A stretch of DNA of 64,000 bases from Schizochytrium sp. TIO01 (GCA_004764695.1 SMSO01000007.1:389501-453500); one strand, 5' to 3'; counted from the first letter of the stretch, positions 1 through 11,738 are shown. Program-made: numbers and translations. Notes: generated from the sequence alone by a model not told the origin.

Positions 1-575
1 TTTGCGGCGTCTCGAGTCCTCCTTCGAGGAGAGGGCTCTCTCTCTCTCTCTCTCTTTCTGTCGCACGGATCGAGAGGAAAGAAGCTAGTTAGTTAGTTGG
101 CGCCAATGATGTTCTTTCTCCGCAGAGAAAAGGGGAGTTTATAAGAAGAAAGGAACAATATATGTGCACAGTTTAATAAACTTATTAAACAGTACTCTGC
201 GAAGAACCAAAAACAAAGAAAGAAAGAGAGAACATCGTTTCTTCGTCGAACACGAACGAAGCAAGTCAGTCGCCAATCGAAAACAGGCCGCGGCCGCGTC
301 CCTGCCCTCGCATCGCATCGCATCGCAGCGAGTGCTGGCCTTATGCGATGGTGTTCAACCAGTCAACCAAAGAAACACAAAGCAGTCATCGAATGAACAA
401 ATAGACGTACTTAGGGTGGGCTGCTGCTGCTGCTGGGGCGCCACGTTGGTTGGTGCCTCTTAATCTGTCGCGCCTCCTCTCAGTTCGATTGTTTGTTTAT
501 TGATTCACTGATTTATTGGTTTTACTTTTTTGTTCATTCGGACGATCGATTTGTTTCTTTGATTTGTTTCTTAAA

Positions 576-650
576 TTGATTGATTGAATGAATGAATGAA
601 TGAATGAATGAATGAATGAATGAATGAATAAATAAATAAATAAATAAATG
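576..650. repeat. TGAA/TAAA tetranucleotide microsatellite
   Basis: A run of GATT, then about ten GAAT units, then about six AAAT units. A similar tract at 7132-7166 also ends in ATGCAC followed by a purine-rich flank. Confidence 0.9.
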
Positions 651-1749
651 CACGAAGAGGAGCGGCATCGACTTTACTTCAAGCAAGCACTTGCTGCAAA
701 GCTCACACGCCCAAAGCAGGCGGCCGCTCGCCGGGAGGAGGGGCCGCAGGGCCAGCAGAGGGGAGCGGTGTGTGCCTCTCGATCGACCCATCAATTGATC
801 TGTCCTCGATCTATCCATCTATCTATCTATTTGCAAACCAACCTGACCGACTGACTGACTGATCGAAGAAGGTACTCAGATGCGGTGCACACCCGGTCCG
901 GTACGCGCGTGCCACCCCGAGATTGCTCATGCAAATGAACGCGGGTAGGCGTGGCTATGATATACTGTAGGGGTCACCCTGGGCCATTTTAGGCCAGTAG
1001 GAGGTAGGCGGCGCTATGAGGTGGTTAGTAGGAACTGTAAAGCAGTGCCTTCGTTCGTTCATAGTGCAAATGTATGTATGTATGTCACTCAGGTTTTGCA
1101 GAAGGTGAATGATTGCACAGCGAGCTTGAGATGAAACAAAGCTGCTGCAGACGCAACGATGCTCCGGGAGCGCAGAATCTGCAGCAGCAGCAGCAGCAGA
1201 CGTGTGCGTGTGTGCAGAGATCAACGGGTGATCGAGAAGCACATGAGGCGAGCCCGGAATGGGTCCTGGAGGCGGGTTCTTGCAGTGCGTCGATCGAAGG
1301 ATTGATTGATTGCCTTGTTCTTGTCCTCGTGTGACAGGGATCTGGAGTTTAATCTTGACCACCAAACGACTTGGAGTCAGAAACCTTGCACATAAATATG
1401 GGCTCGGATATTCGTTCATTTACTTTGCTTGCCTGAGCACATTCCTCGCTCGCAGCATCGCAAGGCTCGAAAGCTGGCAATCTAGGCCTCTTCGAGGTAT
1501 CATCTGCTCCGGTTGGGGCCTTTTTTCGATCGTAATCAGCGATCGCTTCGCGAGAGATGGCGATGATGGCTTACACGCACGTACATATATTAATATATAT
1601 GTTATCCCCAAATCGAACTCGGGCCACGAGTTCCAAACAGTTCCAAACAGCTCCAAAAGCTCAAGAAAGAGCACAAATATCTTATCTACCTGCTGCGTCT
1701 CCGAATCTTTCCCCATCCGCTTGCCAATTTCCCAGCTCCTCAACTTCTT

Positions 1750-1769
1750 CTGAGCTGAGCTCAGCTCAG
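1750..1769. repeat. 20-bp perfect palindrome
   Basis: CTGAGCTGAGCTCAGCTCAG is identical to its own reverse complement. It is built from GAGCT words, so slippage could have made it. It lies about 1 kb upstream of the transporter gene and no function is evident. Confidence 0.85.
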
Positions 1770-2615
1770 CTGACCCTCAACGATACTCATCGATTGCTTC
1801 AACCGCCTCAATCCATTCATTCATACATACATCACATATATCACATATGTGCGGAAAGAACAGAACCGCGGAGACCCTCCTGAGCTGCGTCCCTGGGCAC
1901 CTCCCAGAGGCGACAGAGCGTTATAGTCCCTCCGCTCACGAGTGCGCCGGAGAGTCCTATTTGCAGCGGTAGTGGGTCCTATGACTGGTACAGTGGCGGG
2001 GTCCCTGGGATTGGGACCTTGAGAATAATACGGGACGCGGGCTGTTCTGGGGAAGAAGTATGAATGAAAGAATGAGTGAAAAGAGGACATATCGATCGTG
2101 TTGGGCCGCAAAGGAAGCAAAAGGAAGGCTGGAGTGGAGGAGTACACGTAGTGCGATTGAAGGGCGAACGCGAAAGAGTCCCTGGGGCTTTCTTTCTTTC
2201 TGTCTGTGTTGGTGTCCTGTTGAGGATCGCGGCAGAACGAGGCCCTCGAAGCCTTGGGCCAGAATGAATGGGAAAAGGGGAAAAAGGCCCTCGTTCACCT
2301 TTCTTTTTCTTTTTCTTTTCTGTTTCTTTTCTGTTTTGGTCACTTGTTTACTGCTTTACTTACTTTCTTTTACTTCCTTGCTCACTCCTTTTGGCCGGTA
2401 AGGGGCGAATAGCGTAAACAGTAGGGAGCGTGGAAGGGACGAAAGAAGTCGCTTTTTTTCCTCTCCTGTGGAAATGGGTGCTCTCTCTATGTATAGTATA
2501 GGATTGATTGTATGGGCGATTATAAGAGAGGAAGAGAAAAGAAACAAATAAAGGAAGAAAGAAAGACAACAAAAACCGATTGGAGTTGGGAACGTAATAA
2601 TTAATACATGAAAGG

Positions 2616-2665
2616 GATTGATTGATTCATTGATTCATTGATTAATTGAGTGATTCATTGAGTGA
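2616..2665. repeat. ATTG/ATTC tetranucleotide tract
   Basis: Imperfect run of GATTGATT and GATTCATT units about 140 bases upstream of the transporter start codon, probably within its promoter or 5' UTR. Confidence 0.85.
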
Positions 2666-2801
2666 TCAAGAGGGATCGAATTAGTTGTGAGAAAGAAGCA
2701 CCTCTAATAGAAAAGAGGAGAAGCAGCAAAGCGCAGCGATTTGGAGGCGACCTGGTCGCAAGCAGAATCGAAAGGCCGCCGAGGACGCAGGCTAGAGCAC
2801 G

Positions 2802-3836
2802 ATGCTTGGGGAAAGACCTGAGCAGGACGACGGCAATGAACAAAGGTTGGAATTGTGCGAGGAAAGATGCCGCGTGAACGAGGCCAGTCTACAGCAGCAG
2901 CAACAACAAACTCAGAGCGAGGTGAGGGAGCAAAGTAGCGCTGGCATGTACGACGTGGCAAGGGCGAACAGCTGCAGATCGATTGAAGGCGATCTGTTAG
3001 AACTGGAGGATGTCAACCTTGAGGAAAATGGGAGGGCCAAAAGCCCATGCGACAAACATGATCTGGAGAACCAGCCGCATCAACCTGAACAACACGACCA
3101 TAATGAGGATGCTAATGCTGTCGAGAGCAAGGCCAATGTCAGCGAGGTACCAGCCCATCAGCGCAACGTGTATGTGCTGCTGATGGAGTTTGTGCTGTTT
3201 GGAGGATTTGCTATTGCAGAGATCATCTTCGCACTTGCCGGAAACAGCTTGTCGCTGCTGGGAGATGCCTGCTGTATGCTTGTGGATACTCTTACCTACG
3301 GAATGAACATTATTGCAGAACGCATGAAAGGCAAGGGCGTGAGCAGGAAAACTCGCTTGCAGCTCGAGTTCTTCATTCCTGTTGTTAGCGTTCTCGGCTT
3401 GCTTGCAACCAGTACATACATTTTGGTGGAAGCAATTAAAGTTGTACAGGATGGAGATGTCGTAGAGGACGATACTAATGATGTCACCATGTTGATCTTT
3501 GCTTGTGTCAACATGCTTATTGACTTTGTCAGTGTTTTCATATTTGTACGTATTAAAGGATTCCTCGGTTTCGAGACCGTTGAGAAGGAAACTGAAGACA
3601 ATGAAATTACCGACGCAAACACAAACATGTGCTCTGCTTACACTCATGTGCTAGCGGATACCTTGCGTAGTATCGCTGTTATTGTTACTGCCTCAGTGTC
3701 GATGTCCATTGAAAGTGTCAATGGAACAATTTCAGACGCGTGGGCTGCCATTGGAGTTTCTATCATCATCTTTTTCTCAATCATACCTCTCTGCCGTGGA
3801 CTCAAGCAGAAATTCTTCCAACTACGTGCTCTTTAA
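2802..3836 (+). CDS. Cation diffusion facilitator (ZnT/SLC30)-like transporter
   Basis: A 344-residue membrane protein probably moving Zn or another divalent metal out of the cytosol or into an organelle. The first 115 residues are hydrophilic, with a Gln run (31-36) and a His/Asp-rich stretch (86-102). Six hydrophobic segments follow near 123-143, 150-172, 188-212, 229-249, 278-300 and 311-331. The CDF signature helices are TM2 (SLSLLGDACCMLVD) and TM5 (THVLADTL). TM5 keeps the metal-binding HxxxD pair (H282, D286). In TM2 the usual HxxxD first residue is Cys158, with D162 retained. The protein ends 13 residues after TM6, so the cytoplasmic C-terminal dimerisation domain of typical CDFs is absent. 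This recalls short or atypical CDF members such as TMEM163, but the exact family is unsettled. The first ATG is used; M49 is a possible alternative start. Family assignment is firm, metal specificity is not. Confidence 0.85.
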   Translation: MLGERPEQDDGNEQRLELCEERCRVNEASLQQQQQQTQSEVREQSSAGMYDVARANSCRSIEGDLLELEDVNLEENGRAKSPCDKHDLENQPHQPEQHDHNEDANAVESKANVSEVPAHQRNVYVLLMEFVLFGGFAIAEIIFALAGNSLSLLGDACCMLVDTLTYGMNIIAERMKGKGVSRKTRLQLEFFIPVVSVLGLLATSTYILVEAIKVVQDGDVVEDDTNDVTMLIFACVNMLIDFVSVFIFVRIKGFLGFETVEKETEDNEITDANTNMCSAYTHVLADTLRSIAVIVTASVSMSIESVNGTISDAWAAIGVSIIIFFSIIPLCRGLKQKFFQLRAL

Positions 3837-4965
3837 TTTTCCAAATTTGACATCCTCCTCCTCATCATCATCATCATCATTTTGCAAGGAGTGCATCTTG
3901 GCCTTGACAAAGCAGAACACACAATCAAGCCTGCTTCCCATTGTGGCTAGCCAGCAGGACAGACTTTGCTTCTTTTTCCATAGAGCGAGCCTTCATTTGG
4001 CCTTTTATATAGCCATTCATCTCCTATCCAGTTGGAAACCGCCTGGGCTTGATGAGATTAAGGTGACCCATCCGCCAAAGGAGCATGTAATTTGACGTTT
4101 TCAGAGTAACTCAACTGAGTCATTCTTATGTAATCAAACTAGCTCGCACGTGAAGTCAGGGTCGCGACTTGGAACTAGGACTCAATTCCACTGTCTCACT
4201 TTTTTAAAGCCTACTTAGATAAAATGATTGCCGGTTCTCTGGAGGTGTTGTTCAGAGAATATCTTTCTCTCGATTATTTGTCGCTAAGTGCTCAACCGAC
4301 AAACAAATCAATTACATGTTTTTCTTCATCCTCCCAGTGCACTCTCTGTTCTTCGCATCAGTAATCAATCAATCCTGTGTGCAGCAAATAGTGTAATTTT
4401 CTACAGCACATTGATTTAGCAACGTTGCCACAAACATAAAACAGAGATCCCTAATATGTCATTCATCTCTCTTTCTTTCAATCTTGAAAGATTTAATGCT
4501 ACTACTAGTAAACATAATATTTTCCCTCTTTCGCACTTTATATAGTCCACATATTTGTTTCATATCAACATATGGTTTCAGCTGTCTGATGACATTCCAT
4601 TGACATTAATGCAAGCACGACACCATGGGCAATTATATTGTAGTTAAGAGTAAGTAAATACTCAAACACTAAAAAAAAAAAAAAGCTACTTTACGTTCCA
4701 ACAAGAACGAAAGAAAGACAGGCATACATACCTCAAATTGAAGATGCAAGGTTTCTATCGAATGATCTTCACGACACAGATGTTTTCATCTCACAGGTTA
4801 AAAGTTCAAGTGAAGACTCACATGAGCATTATAGTAAAGACGCAAAAGAAAGGAAAAAATCACTGAATAATATTTTACACAATATCGATGATGTAATACA
4901 AATTGTCGAAAGGAAAGATGTAATCCTCATATATGCACGGACTACTGCACTCACAAATGAATGCA
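3837..4965. other. Spacer between two convergent genes
   Basis: About 1.1 kb separates the ends of the transporter gene (+) and the Ser/Pro-rich gene (-), so it should hold both 3' UTRs. A CTC/ATC trinucleotide run lies at about 3851-3880 and an A tract near 4671-4684. No gene is seen. Confidence 0.6.
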
Positions 4966-5934
4966 TCAGACGGAGGGGCGCCGAGAAGTAGAAACAATAA
5001 CTTGGCTCCGCCTCATGTCGTTCTCTTCGTCAAAATATTCGCCAAAGTGTGACAAAGAAGAGGAGCGACGGCTCAATGACGAGCTGCTCCCCAATGAAGG
5101 TAAATTTACATGAGAAGGAAATGGAGGTAGAGGTGGCGGACTTGCACTACTGCTTGTGCTGCAGCTGCTGCCACGTCTTGCAGGTGCCGAGCGCAAACTG
5201 CTCTGTTTTGCTGGGAGTGGAGGAGGACAAGGGAGTGGCGGGGCCTCAATATTTGGGCCCTGAAGCTGCTTAGCTCTCTCCCATGAAAGAAACTCTTGAT
5301 AATATGCATCCGCCTCCCTTGACCCAACGAGAGCACTTCGTGATCGACGATGGCCCTGTCTGCGTTTTCTTGAACCAAGATTGGCGAGTAGAGCACCATG
5401 ATTCGAAGCGAGAACGACCGACGCGGCAGCAGGGGTTCGATTATTACCGAGCGCCGCGCCTTTGTTCGCATTCTGATGTGCAGGGACTTCTTCGCGAGAT
5501 TTAGTAAACCATCGTTTGAGGCGGCTTCGTCTGCCTGAGCTGAGAGCCTTGCTTAAATCGCCAGAACCAAACTCGCAGACCTCACCTTCCTCCACAAGTT
5601 CGAGGTCATCGCACTCTTGCTCCGGTGTTAAGCATTGCGATGTAGATGCAGATTTTGTTGCTTTCGAGAGGAGCGCAGGTGAAGAAGCAGGCGAGGTCAT
5701 TCCACCTGATCGCGATGAAGATGGCATGAAGGAAGCGGAGAATCGCCCATGATTGTGCTGCGTGTTGTCCTTCTTTGAAAGCGTCGGCGTTGATGCCTCG
5801 GACCTGTGCTTGCGGCCATGCTTGCTTCTCATTGAGAGCGTCGGCAATCTATGCTGTGTCGCAAAATCCTCGCGGTCTTCCGATTCCGCATGATTATTGT
5901 TGTGGTGGCTCGTCGTAGAGAAGAGACCCATCAT
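4966..5934 (-). CDS. Ser/Pro-rich basic protein of unknown function
   Basis: A 322-residue protein I do not recognise. It is rich in Ser, Arg, Pro and His and looks largely disordered. Visible features are an acidic segment (107-122), basic clusters that could act as nuclear localisation signals (134-141 and 188-199), a short predicted helix around 207-223, a poly-proline segment APPLPCPPPLPAK (231-243) and PPPLPPFP (266-273) that could bind SH3 or WW domains, and several RxxS or RRxS sites (for example RRSRS near 196-200, SRRSS near 288-292 and RRPSV at the C terminus) of the kind used by basophilic kinases and 14-3-3 proteins. The start is the first of two adjacent ATGs. No membrane segment or signal peptide is seen. 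It is convergent with the upstream transporter gene. The long open frame with even composition argues that it is real; the regulatory role is inference. Confidence 0.65.
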   Translation of the reverse strand: MMGLFSTTSHHNNNHAESEDREDFATQHRLPTLSMRSKHGRKHRSEASTPTLSKKDNTQHNHGRFSASFMPSSSRSGGMTSPASSPALLSKATKSASTSQCLTPEQECDDLELVEEGEVCEFGSGDLSKALSSGRRSRLKRWFTKSREEVPAHQNANKGAALGNNRTPAAASVVLASNHGALLANLGSRKRRQGHRRSRSALVGSREADAYYQEFLSWERAKQLQGPNIEAPPLPCPPPLPAKQSSLRSAPARRGSSCSTSSSASPPPLPPFPSHVNLPSLGSSSSLSRRSSSLSHFGEYFDEENDMRRSQVIVSTSRRPSV

Positions 5935-6817
5935 TCTCTGCGTGAGCAGCCTGTTATTTCCACTTTGCCCTCAATCGATCGCCTTCAAGCAGCAGTGACA
6001 GCAGCAGTGACAGCAAGAAACCGTCAAGCTGCACGGTCCAGAGAGAAGTCCTTTTCTATCTCCAAGCACCTCACGTGACGCAAGAACCGTGACTCCGTCA
6101 GTCTGAGCACCCAAAGTGTCAGGCAGGTATTTCTCATCAACAGTGCCTCAATCGCAGCCCGTTCTGGTCCAGAGCGCCCCAAGCTAATCCTCAATCCTGT
6201 CAACGCCCAAGTTGGTCTCCTTCCAGACCTAGCCCTGCTCTTGCAACCGCCCAAGTCAAAGCAGCAGCTCAACCAATTCCGGTTTGCTTCGCTTTCCTTT
6301 GCTCTGCTTGACGCAAAACCCTTTTCCTCTTCCTTTCTTAGCACTGCGGTACCCTTACCGTTTACCCTATCCGAGACCCTACCCCTCCCAAGAAAGAAAC
6401 ACTCGCGTTTCAATTGCCCCAAATGTAATGCGGAGAGAACGCGAAGGCGTCGGAACTGGGCGGAGGTACTCCTAGCGTAACCCTTATGTGGACGCTAGCC
6501 CGGTACCCACTTCTTTGTTTTTGTTACCGAGAGATAACAATGGGAAACTGAGGCTTTTTGGCCTTTGGAGTTTGGCTTTGGCTTTGGCTTTGGCCGACTC
6601 AGCTCTCACTGGAGCGGCGCGGCTCGGGCGGCGAGAGGAGCGGCAGGGTGGGCGCGGCGAGGGGGTCAGGAGGAGGAGGCCGCGAGGGAGGCCGAGGAGC
6701 GAGAGCGGCGGGGCTTGCGAAAGGAACCGGGAAGGGAGCGAGGTTTGGTTTCCGGTCTGCGTGGTCTTCGGAGCGTCTCTATTTTCAGGTTCTGTTAGAA
6801 AGAGGAACTTTAATTTG

Positions 6818-6847
6818 TTTTCTTTTTCTTTTTCTTTTTCTTTTTCT
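6818..6847. repeat. TTTTTC hexamer tract
   Basis: About five tandem TTTTTC units on the plus strand, directly after a GC-rich patch. Confidence 0.85.
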
Positions 6848-7131
6848 GTTTCATTGATTGTTTGTTCATGTTGAGTTGATCAAAATGGAAATGAAAGTAA
6901 ATAAGCAAATAAGTGAACACAATCAATGAAACAAAGAAAGCCAATCAATGCCGCTTTCTTTGAGGATGCTTTGCTCTACTTTCGGTGGGGCAATGTATTG
7001 TCTCTCTGTGTGGTCACCATTTCGGTGTCTTATCATTCGCGCCGTCGATAGAAGAAAAGTTGTCTGTCCAAATATATGAGAAAACTGTGCATGAAAAGTG
7101 ATGATGGCAAATTGAAAGAATGAATGCACCC

Positions 7132-7166
7132 ATAAATAAATGAATGAATGAATGAATGAATGAATG
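7132..7166. repeat. TAAA/TGAA microsatellite
   Basis: Tetranucleotide run ending in ATGCAC, like the tract at 576-650 but in shorter form. Confidence 0.85.
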
Positions 7167-7449
7167 CACAAAGCGTTGTTCTTGCAAGCCAGAGCCTTCT
7201 TGGTTGGTATCCGCTGCAATCAAAACTCGTGGAAATCGCCAGCGATCGACGTGCATGTGTATAAAGAGTTCGTTCGTGCTGCAAGAGGATCTATCCCAAG
7301 TTCAGGGTTCTTCCTGAAACTGCCTTTACATGCAAACTAACTTTGGTTTGGCCATTACCCACCTTTCATGACACTATTATGATATGCTGTGAATGTCGTG
7401 AAGAACCAATCGCATTGTTGCGGAGTGACTGCAAACATAAATAAATAAT

Positions 7450-7484
7450 CATACATACATACATACATACACAATCAATCAATT
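7450..7484. repeat. CATA tetranucleotide tract
   Basis: Six CATA units followed by two AATC units. Confidence 0.85.
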
Positions 7485-8423
7485 GGTTTCTTAGTTCTGA
7501 TTGCTATTCTGTTTTAACTTTATAACCAAATATCAAAAAAGTAGAGTGAGCTGTGAAGAGGCTCCGAGTTGGCGGACCTCCTAATGGGTACTAGGGAATA
7601 GCATAGGAGGGCACCGGGGTGAGCCGGCGCTGCTCTTTCTTGCTCGCTCCAGAGAACTCGAGTTGGCAATCCAGGCTGTGGCAATTGATGGGTATGGCCT
7701 GGAGAGCGCAGAGCCGCTGCAGAACAGCTCAGCAGGGGCCCAAGAGGGAACTCCAGCCTTTGGAGGGCCCGGCTCCGAGCTCTGGCCACGGCCTTGGCGG
7801 ATTCGCGACACAGGGTTTCCCGCCTAGACAGTAGTGCGATCAATGCATTGATTGATTGAGTGCACTGTTAAAAAGACCTGAAAATTGGAACTCCTTCTTC
7901 CTCTTTACAGGTTTCCCAAAGCAATTCTGGAGCTCCCTTACGGAACGGGTTTTGCATTTTACTTATGCTACCAAACTGGCTACTTGAAAATGTGGCAGAG
8001 GGCTTTGTGCGTCGCCGTTCTTTTCTTGCCGTTCCATTCCGCCTCGCCGGGTTTTTTAATTGTCCTTCTTTTTCCTTTTTTCGAAGTTAAACTAAAGTTA
8101 AAGAAAACCACAACGACAACAAAGAAAACTAAAATGTGCTGAGAATCGTGAAACCAAAGAGGTTTGTTTGGGTTTCATCCTTCTCAGAATTATTCTGCAA
8201 TTGCTTGGTGGGTTTGTTTGTTTGCTTGCTTCCGCGAGGCAGAAACGTGGCGCTGGGCGCGAAGATGACGGCAGCGTGTGCTGGAGCTGGGCTCCGGAGC
8301 TTGTCGAGGAGGCCGGCCTGACTTCGAAGGGGTTTCGTTTCGAGGGCTCTGATGCCGTGAATGCCCAAATCACTCATGATTTTTAACAGTTCTTCATAAA
8401 CATTTTCTTAATTGATAAAATAA

Positions 8424-8424
<1 letters not shown>

Positions 8425-8456
<32 letters not shown>

Positions 8457-8457
8457 A
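8425..8457. repeat. AAT trinucleotide tract
   Basis: About eight ATA units running into AAAT units. Confidence 0.85.
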
Positions 8458-10829
8458 GAAGAAGAATCGAAGTCTTAAGATCGTGGAATTGATTGTCACA
8501 GACTCCGTCAATTCTTTCTTGCGCCGCGCAAGAACGCGGCGGCAAAGACGGCGACAACGCAGCAGCGAAGGGAGACATGACAACAGCCAGCCGGCGAGCT
8601 GGCCGTGGCGTGCCACGACTCCGCCTTGGGGATGCACGCCAGTTCTCCTGAGAGGCCGAGCGAGGCGTTCAGGGTTGATGGAGGATGACGACTTGGGTTG
8701 CCATGCCATGCATGCGATTACTACGTCTCCCGTGTGCGAGAACCGCCGTGGACTGGCGCAGAGGAGCTGAGGAGGCCAAGCTGCGCGGCACCCGGCCAAG
8801 CTGAGCGTCGGAAGATCGTTTTGCCAAACGATGAACGCGGGTGCCCTGGATCAAAGCGGAGCAAAGCCTGCGTTCGGAAGGCATGAACGCTGCATGTCCG
8901 GAAAGCCTAGCTTGCTTTGCCTTGAAGAGTGGAACTACGCGCTGGCGCCGCTTGACTTCGATACCAAGGCGTTGCGGGATCAAAGCCCTGCTGCGATGCG
9001 AGCGAAGGCGTTTCCTGAGACGCCACCAGCTAGCTAGCTAGCTAGCTGCCTTGCACCGTGGCGGCGCCTGGACGAGCCTGGTTCCTGCGGTCATCATGAA
9101 TGATTCGTTTCTATCATATAAATAGACAGAGCGAGCGTAGGAACCCGCAGCGGAGCCCCGAGGCTGGAGCAAGATAGCTCGCTTGAACATGAGAAAGCTC
9201 CAAGGGCTCTGGGCATTGTGGACAGGCTGTCGAGGCAGGCCTGTCCTGCAAAGTACCACGGTGGCTAGTGCATGTTTTTTAAGTTGTTAGGTCTATCATA
9301 ATGCATTTTGATCGTGTTTTTTATTCCGAGTCGAGAAAAATAAATAATTAATAAAAAAGGTCACATCTCCAATCTTCATTCGGCCGACTCGATCACTCTG
9401 GAAGCAGTGCTGAGAAAGGCTGCCGAAGAGCTGTTCTCTCTCCGTGCATCGTTACCCCGAACGCTAAACCGTATGGTGCATGGCCGGCCTGTGGCCTTAT
9501 GCTCAGCGCGTCGAATCCGCACATACACGAAGCAGCTATCTGGAGGGGGATTTTTAGATGATTGCCCAATCACTGGTACCATGATACTAGTGTTGACGAT
9601 TCTGCTACAATGCGTTTTGACGACTTCTTCTTTGACTGACCCGGAAAACAATCAATAGCACGATTCGGAGTCCTCGAGATAACTCGAGGCCGGGGAAGCG
9701 AGCGTTGGCATTGAGGCTCTCTCTCGGGCTTTCGACTGTGACTAACAGTGTGCTTGAGCGTGAATCGAAGAATAGACTAAGGATCCGAAAGACCGCGTAT
9801 CTAGTCTATAAGCACCTTTGCCCAAACCAGCCAAGAACTCGCAAGATCTCGCAGACAACGTCTTTCTTTGAATGAATATACACACGGGGCACCCTTGTCG
9901 TCTTGACTTGAGAGACTCTTACAGACTGTCTTAAATGCGCAGGCGTAAGCTTGTTGAACTTTATCTGGGCTGGCTAGTTAGACACCACCTATCAGAGATG
10001 AACGTGCATGTTGATGTCTCTCTGAAACTAATTCATTCGCCAAGGCTGCCGCTGGTGCTGATTGATTACTAAAAAACAGGGAGGAGCAAAGAGCCCACAT
10101 CATTTTCATGTTTAAGGAGTCTAGGCATACGATCTAAACTGCAGTCGCTTGCATCATCGATCCATGCGACACTTTCCAGGGAAAATGGGAAATGTGTTTA
10201 TGCCTACGAACTGCAATCATTTGCAGAGCAGAGCACGCGATGTGGTGTCAAGGTGCAAAGGATATAACAAAGTAGAAGATAAAAAGACTTGGGCTTTCAT
10301 TTTAGATTACGAAGAATTTTCAGTCATGTAGTATCATTTCGGTAGTCCTTTTAGATCAGAGAGGGCTGTCGAACAATCGGACAGGAGTTCATGAGGTATT
10401 GGCGAGGCACTGTTTAGCGTATGTTTTGCATGCAAAAGCCTGCATAGAATAGCTTTCGGAAAGAGAAGGCAGGATTATCAAAGAAGAATTAAAATCCTGC
10501 AAAACAGGTATCAAAGAGCATGCATGGCAAGTATAAACTCGGTCTTGCTGTTCTTGTGATGACAAATCATGATACTCTTCTGTCCTATCGTCATCCTCAT
10601 AAGTAGGTAGCAAACATGAAGACACCTTGATTCGACCTAGTTGCTATTTCATGGTGATCAAACTCGATGAAGGTGTCTTGTGCGCGCTCCTTTTGGTGTC
10701 AGTCAAACAGGACCGACCCAGAGAAACAAACATAGCTCTCATTCCTGCTTGATCATCTTTTTCTTTCTTGTCGCCAAAGACATGAACAAAGTCGACCATT
10801 GTTTGGAGTGGAGGGGGGTAGGGGGAGGC

Positions 10830-11738
10830 TTAAACCATGTTCACGTTGCGCTCTTGTTGACGACGTTTGGCCTCCTGCTGACGATTAAACTGCATAGCAG
10901 GCTCGCGCTCGGCAGCATAGATAGCTGCACCGGCAGCATTGGCAAAAATAAAGAACGTTCCTACACCGAATGGCATGGTCTCCAAAAACATCGCTGTGGT
11001 ACCAAAGGTGGTGTAGAATGCATGCTTGCGGACAATGCGATGCTGGTCGTGAAAGTCATTCACGCCATGCCAGGTGAAGTAATCGAGGTGCAATGACCAA
11101 GCGTAGTAATTACCATTGATCAAAGCCCAGATCCAGGTGCCGAGAAGAGGCACTAAATTCAACGGCGAGGTAACAATAGCAAGAGCGATTCGCAACATGA
11201 TCAGGTAACCGCAAGAGGTGCAGCACGGGCAGCATTTTTCGAGTTTCTCGCGGCTCTGGGCGGCGTGCTGAGACATGCGAAGCTCGTATGTCTTGTCAAA
11301 GATCATCTGTTGCAAACTTGCGTAAACAGAGCCAAGGATAATGGCTGTGGCGGCGGCAGTCTCAGCGAGAGTCACGATGAAAGAAATAAACCATGCAGCA
11401 CTCATGTTGAGGATGGTGTTTTCCTCCATTGCATGAGCTTGATACGGGAAAGCAGTACACATGAGAATGATGAAGATAGCCAATGAGCCAAGCCACGCCA
11501 AGATCAGTGGGCAAATCATCATTTTCCACAGAGGAGGGGTTTTGAGCACAGCTGTGGCACCTCGCATGTTATAAGTGGTATTCCATGCTGCACACAGACC
11601 TGAGCGGGGTTCCTCTCCAGGCAGGGGGCCAAGGTCTTCCGCAGGCTCAGGGTTCTGAGCCTGCGGAGGAGGCGGAGGAGGGGGCGGAGGGGGTGCAGAG
11701 CCCTTCTGCTGCTGATGGTACGCCTTGCTGTCCATCAT
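10830..11738 (-). CDS. EI24/CysZ-like multipass membrane protein
   Basis: A 302-residue protein of the EI24/CysZ superfamily, which in eukaryotes includes endoplasmic reticulum EI24 and the fungal lipid-droplet/spore-wall proteins RRT8 and LDS. A disordered N terminus contains a run of ten prolines (16-25). Hydrophobic segments lie near 72-93, 113-140, 178-206 and 240-275. The strongest family marks are SPLNLVPLLGTWIWALINGN (191-210), matching the PLN-x-x-P-x-x-G-T element before a hairpin in this family, and ETMPFGVGTFFIFANAAG (253-270) near the end. A CCPCC cysteine cluster (169-173) sits in the loop before the third segment. The C terminus (276-302) is a charged Gln/Arg-rich helix. The start is the first of two adjacent ATGs. 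Biochemical role is unknown; a role in ER or lipid-droplet membranes is by analogy only. Confidence 0.72.
   Translation of the reverse strand: MMDSKAYHQQQKGSAPPPPPPPPPPQAQNPEPAEDLGPLPGEEPRSGLCAAWNTTYNMRGATAVLKTPPLWKMMICPLILAWLGSLAIFIILMCTAFPYQAHAMEENTILNMSAAWFISFIVTLAETAAATAIILGSVYASLQQMIFDKTYELRMSQHAAQSREKLEKCCPCCTSCGYLIMLRIALAIVTSPLNLVPLLGTWIWALINGNYYAWSLHLDYFTWHGVNDFHDQHRIVRKHAFYTTFGTTAMFLETMPFGVGTFFIFANAAGAAIYAAEREPAMQFNRQQEAKRRQQERNVNMV

Larger units (their letters stand above)
1..2801. other. Spacer without a supported gene
   Basis: Short overlapping reading frames occur on both strands, but all are low complexity or shadow each other and none shows a domain. The stretch holds a CT tract near 34-57, a GCATC-like pentamer run near 308-330, tetranucleotide repeats, a CAG run near 1185-1199 and a 20-bp perfect palindrome at 1750-1769. 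The last few hundred bases presumably include the promoter and 5' UTR of the transporter gene that follows, but I see no defined core promoter element. Confidence 0.6.
5935..10829. other. Spacer of 4.9 kb without a supported gene
   Basis: The part next to 5934 should contain the promoter of the Ser/Pro-rich gene; two direct copies of GCAGCAGTGACA sit near 5989-6015. The rest alternates AT-rich DNA with GC-rich patches (roughly 6595-6760, 7565-7835, 8250-8330 and 8500-9050) in which open frames exist on both strands but resemble no protein I know. Simple repeats are abundant. Confidence 0.55.

Noticed and set aside
7520-9651. Overlapping frames of 60-140 codons in the GC-rich patches
   Set aside because: Open on both strands because of GC composition; no domain or convincing start.
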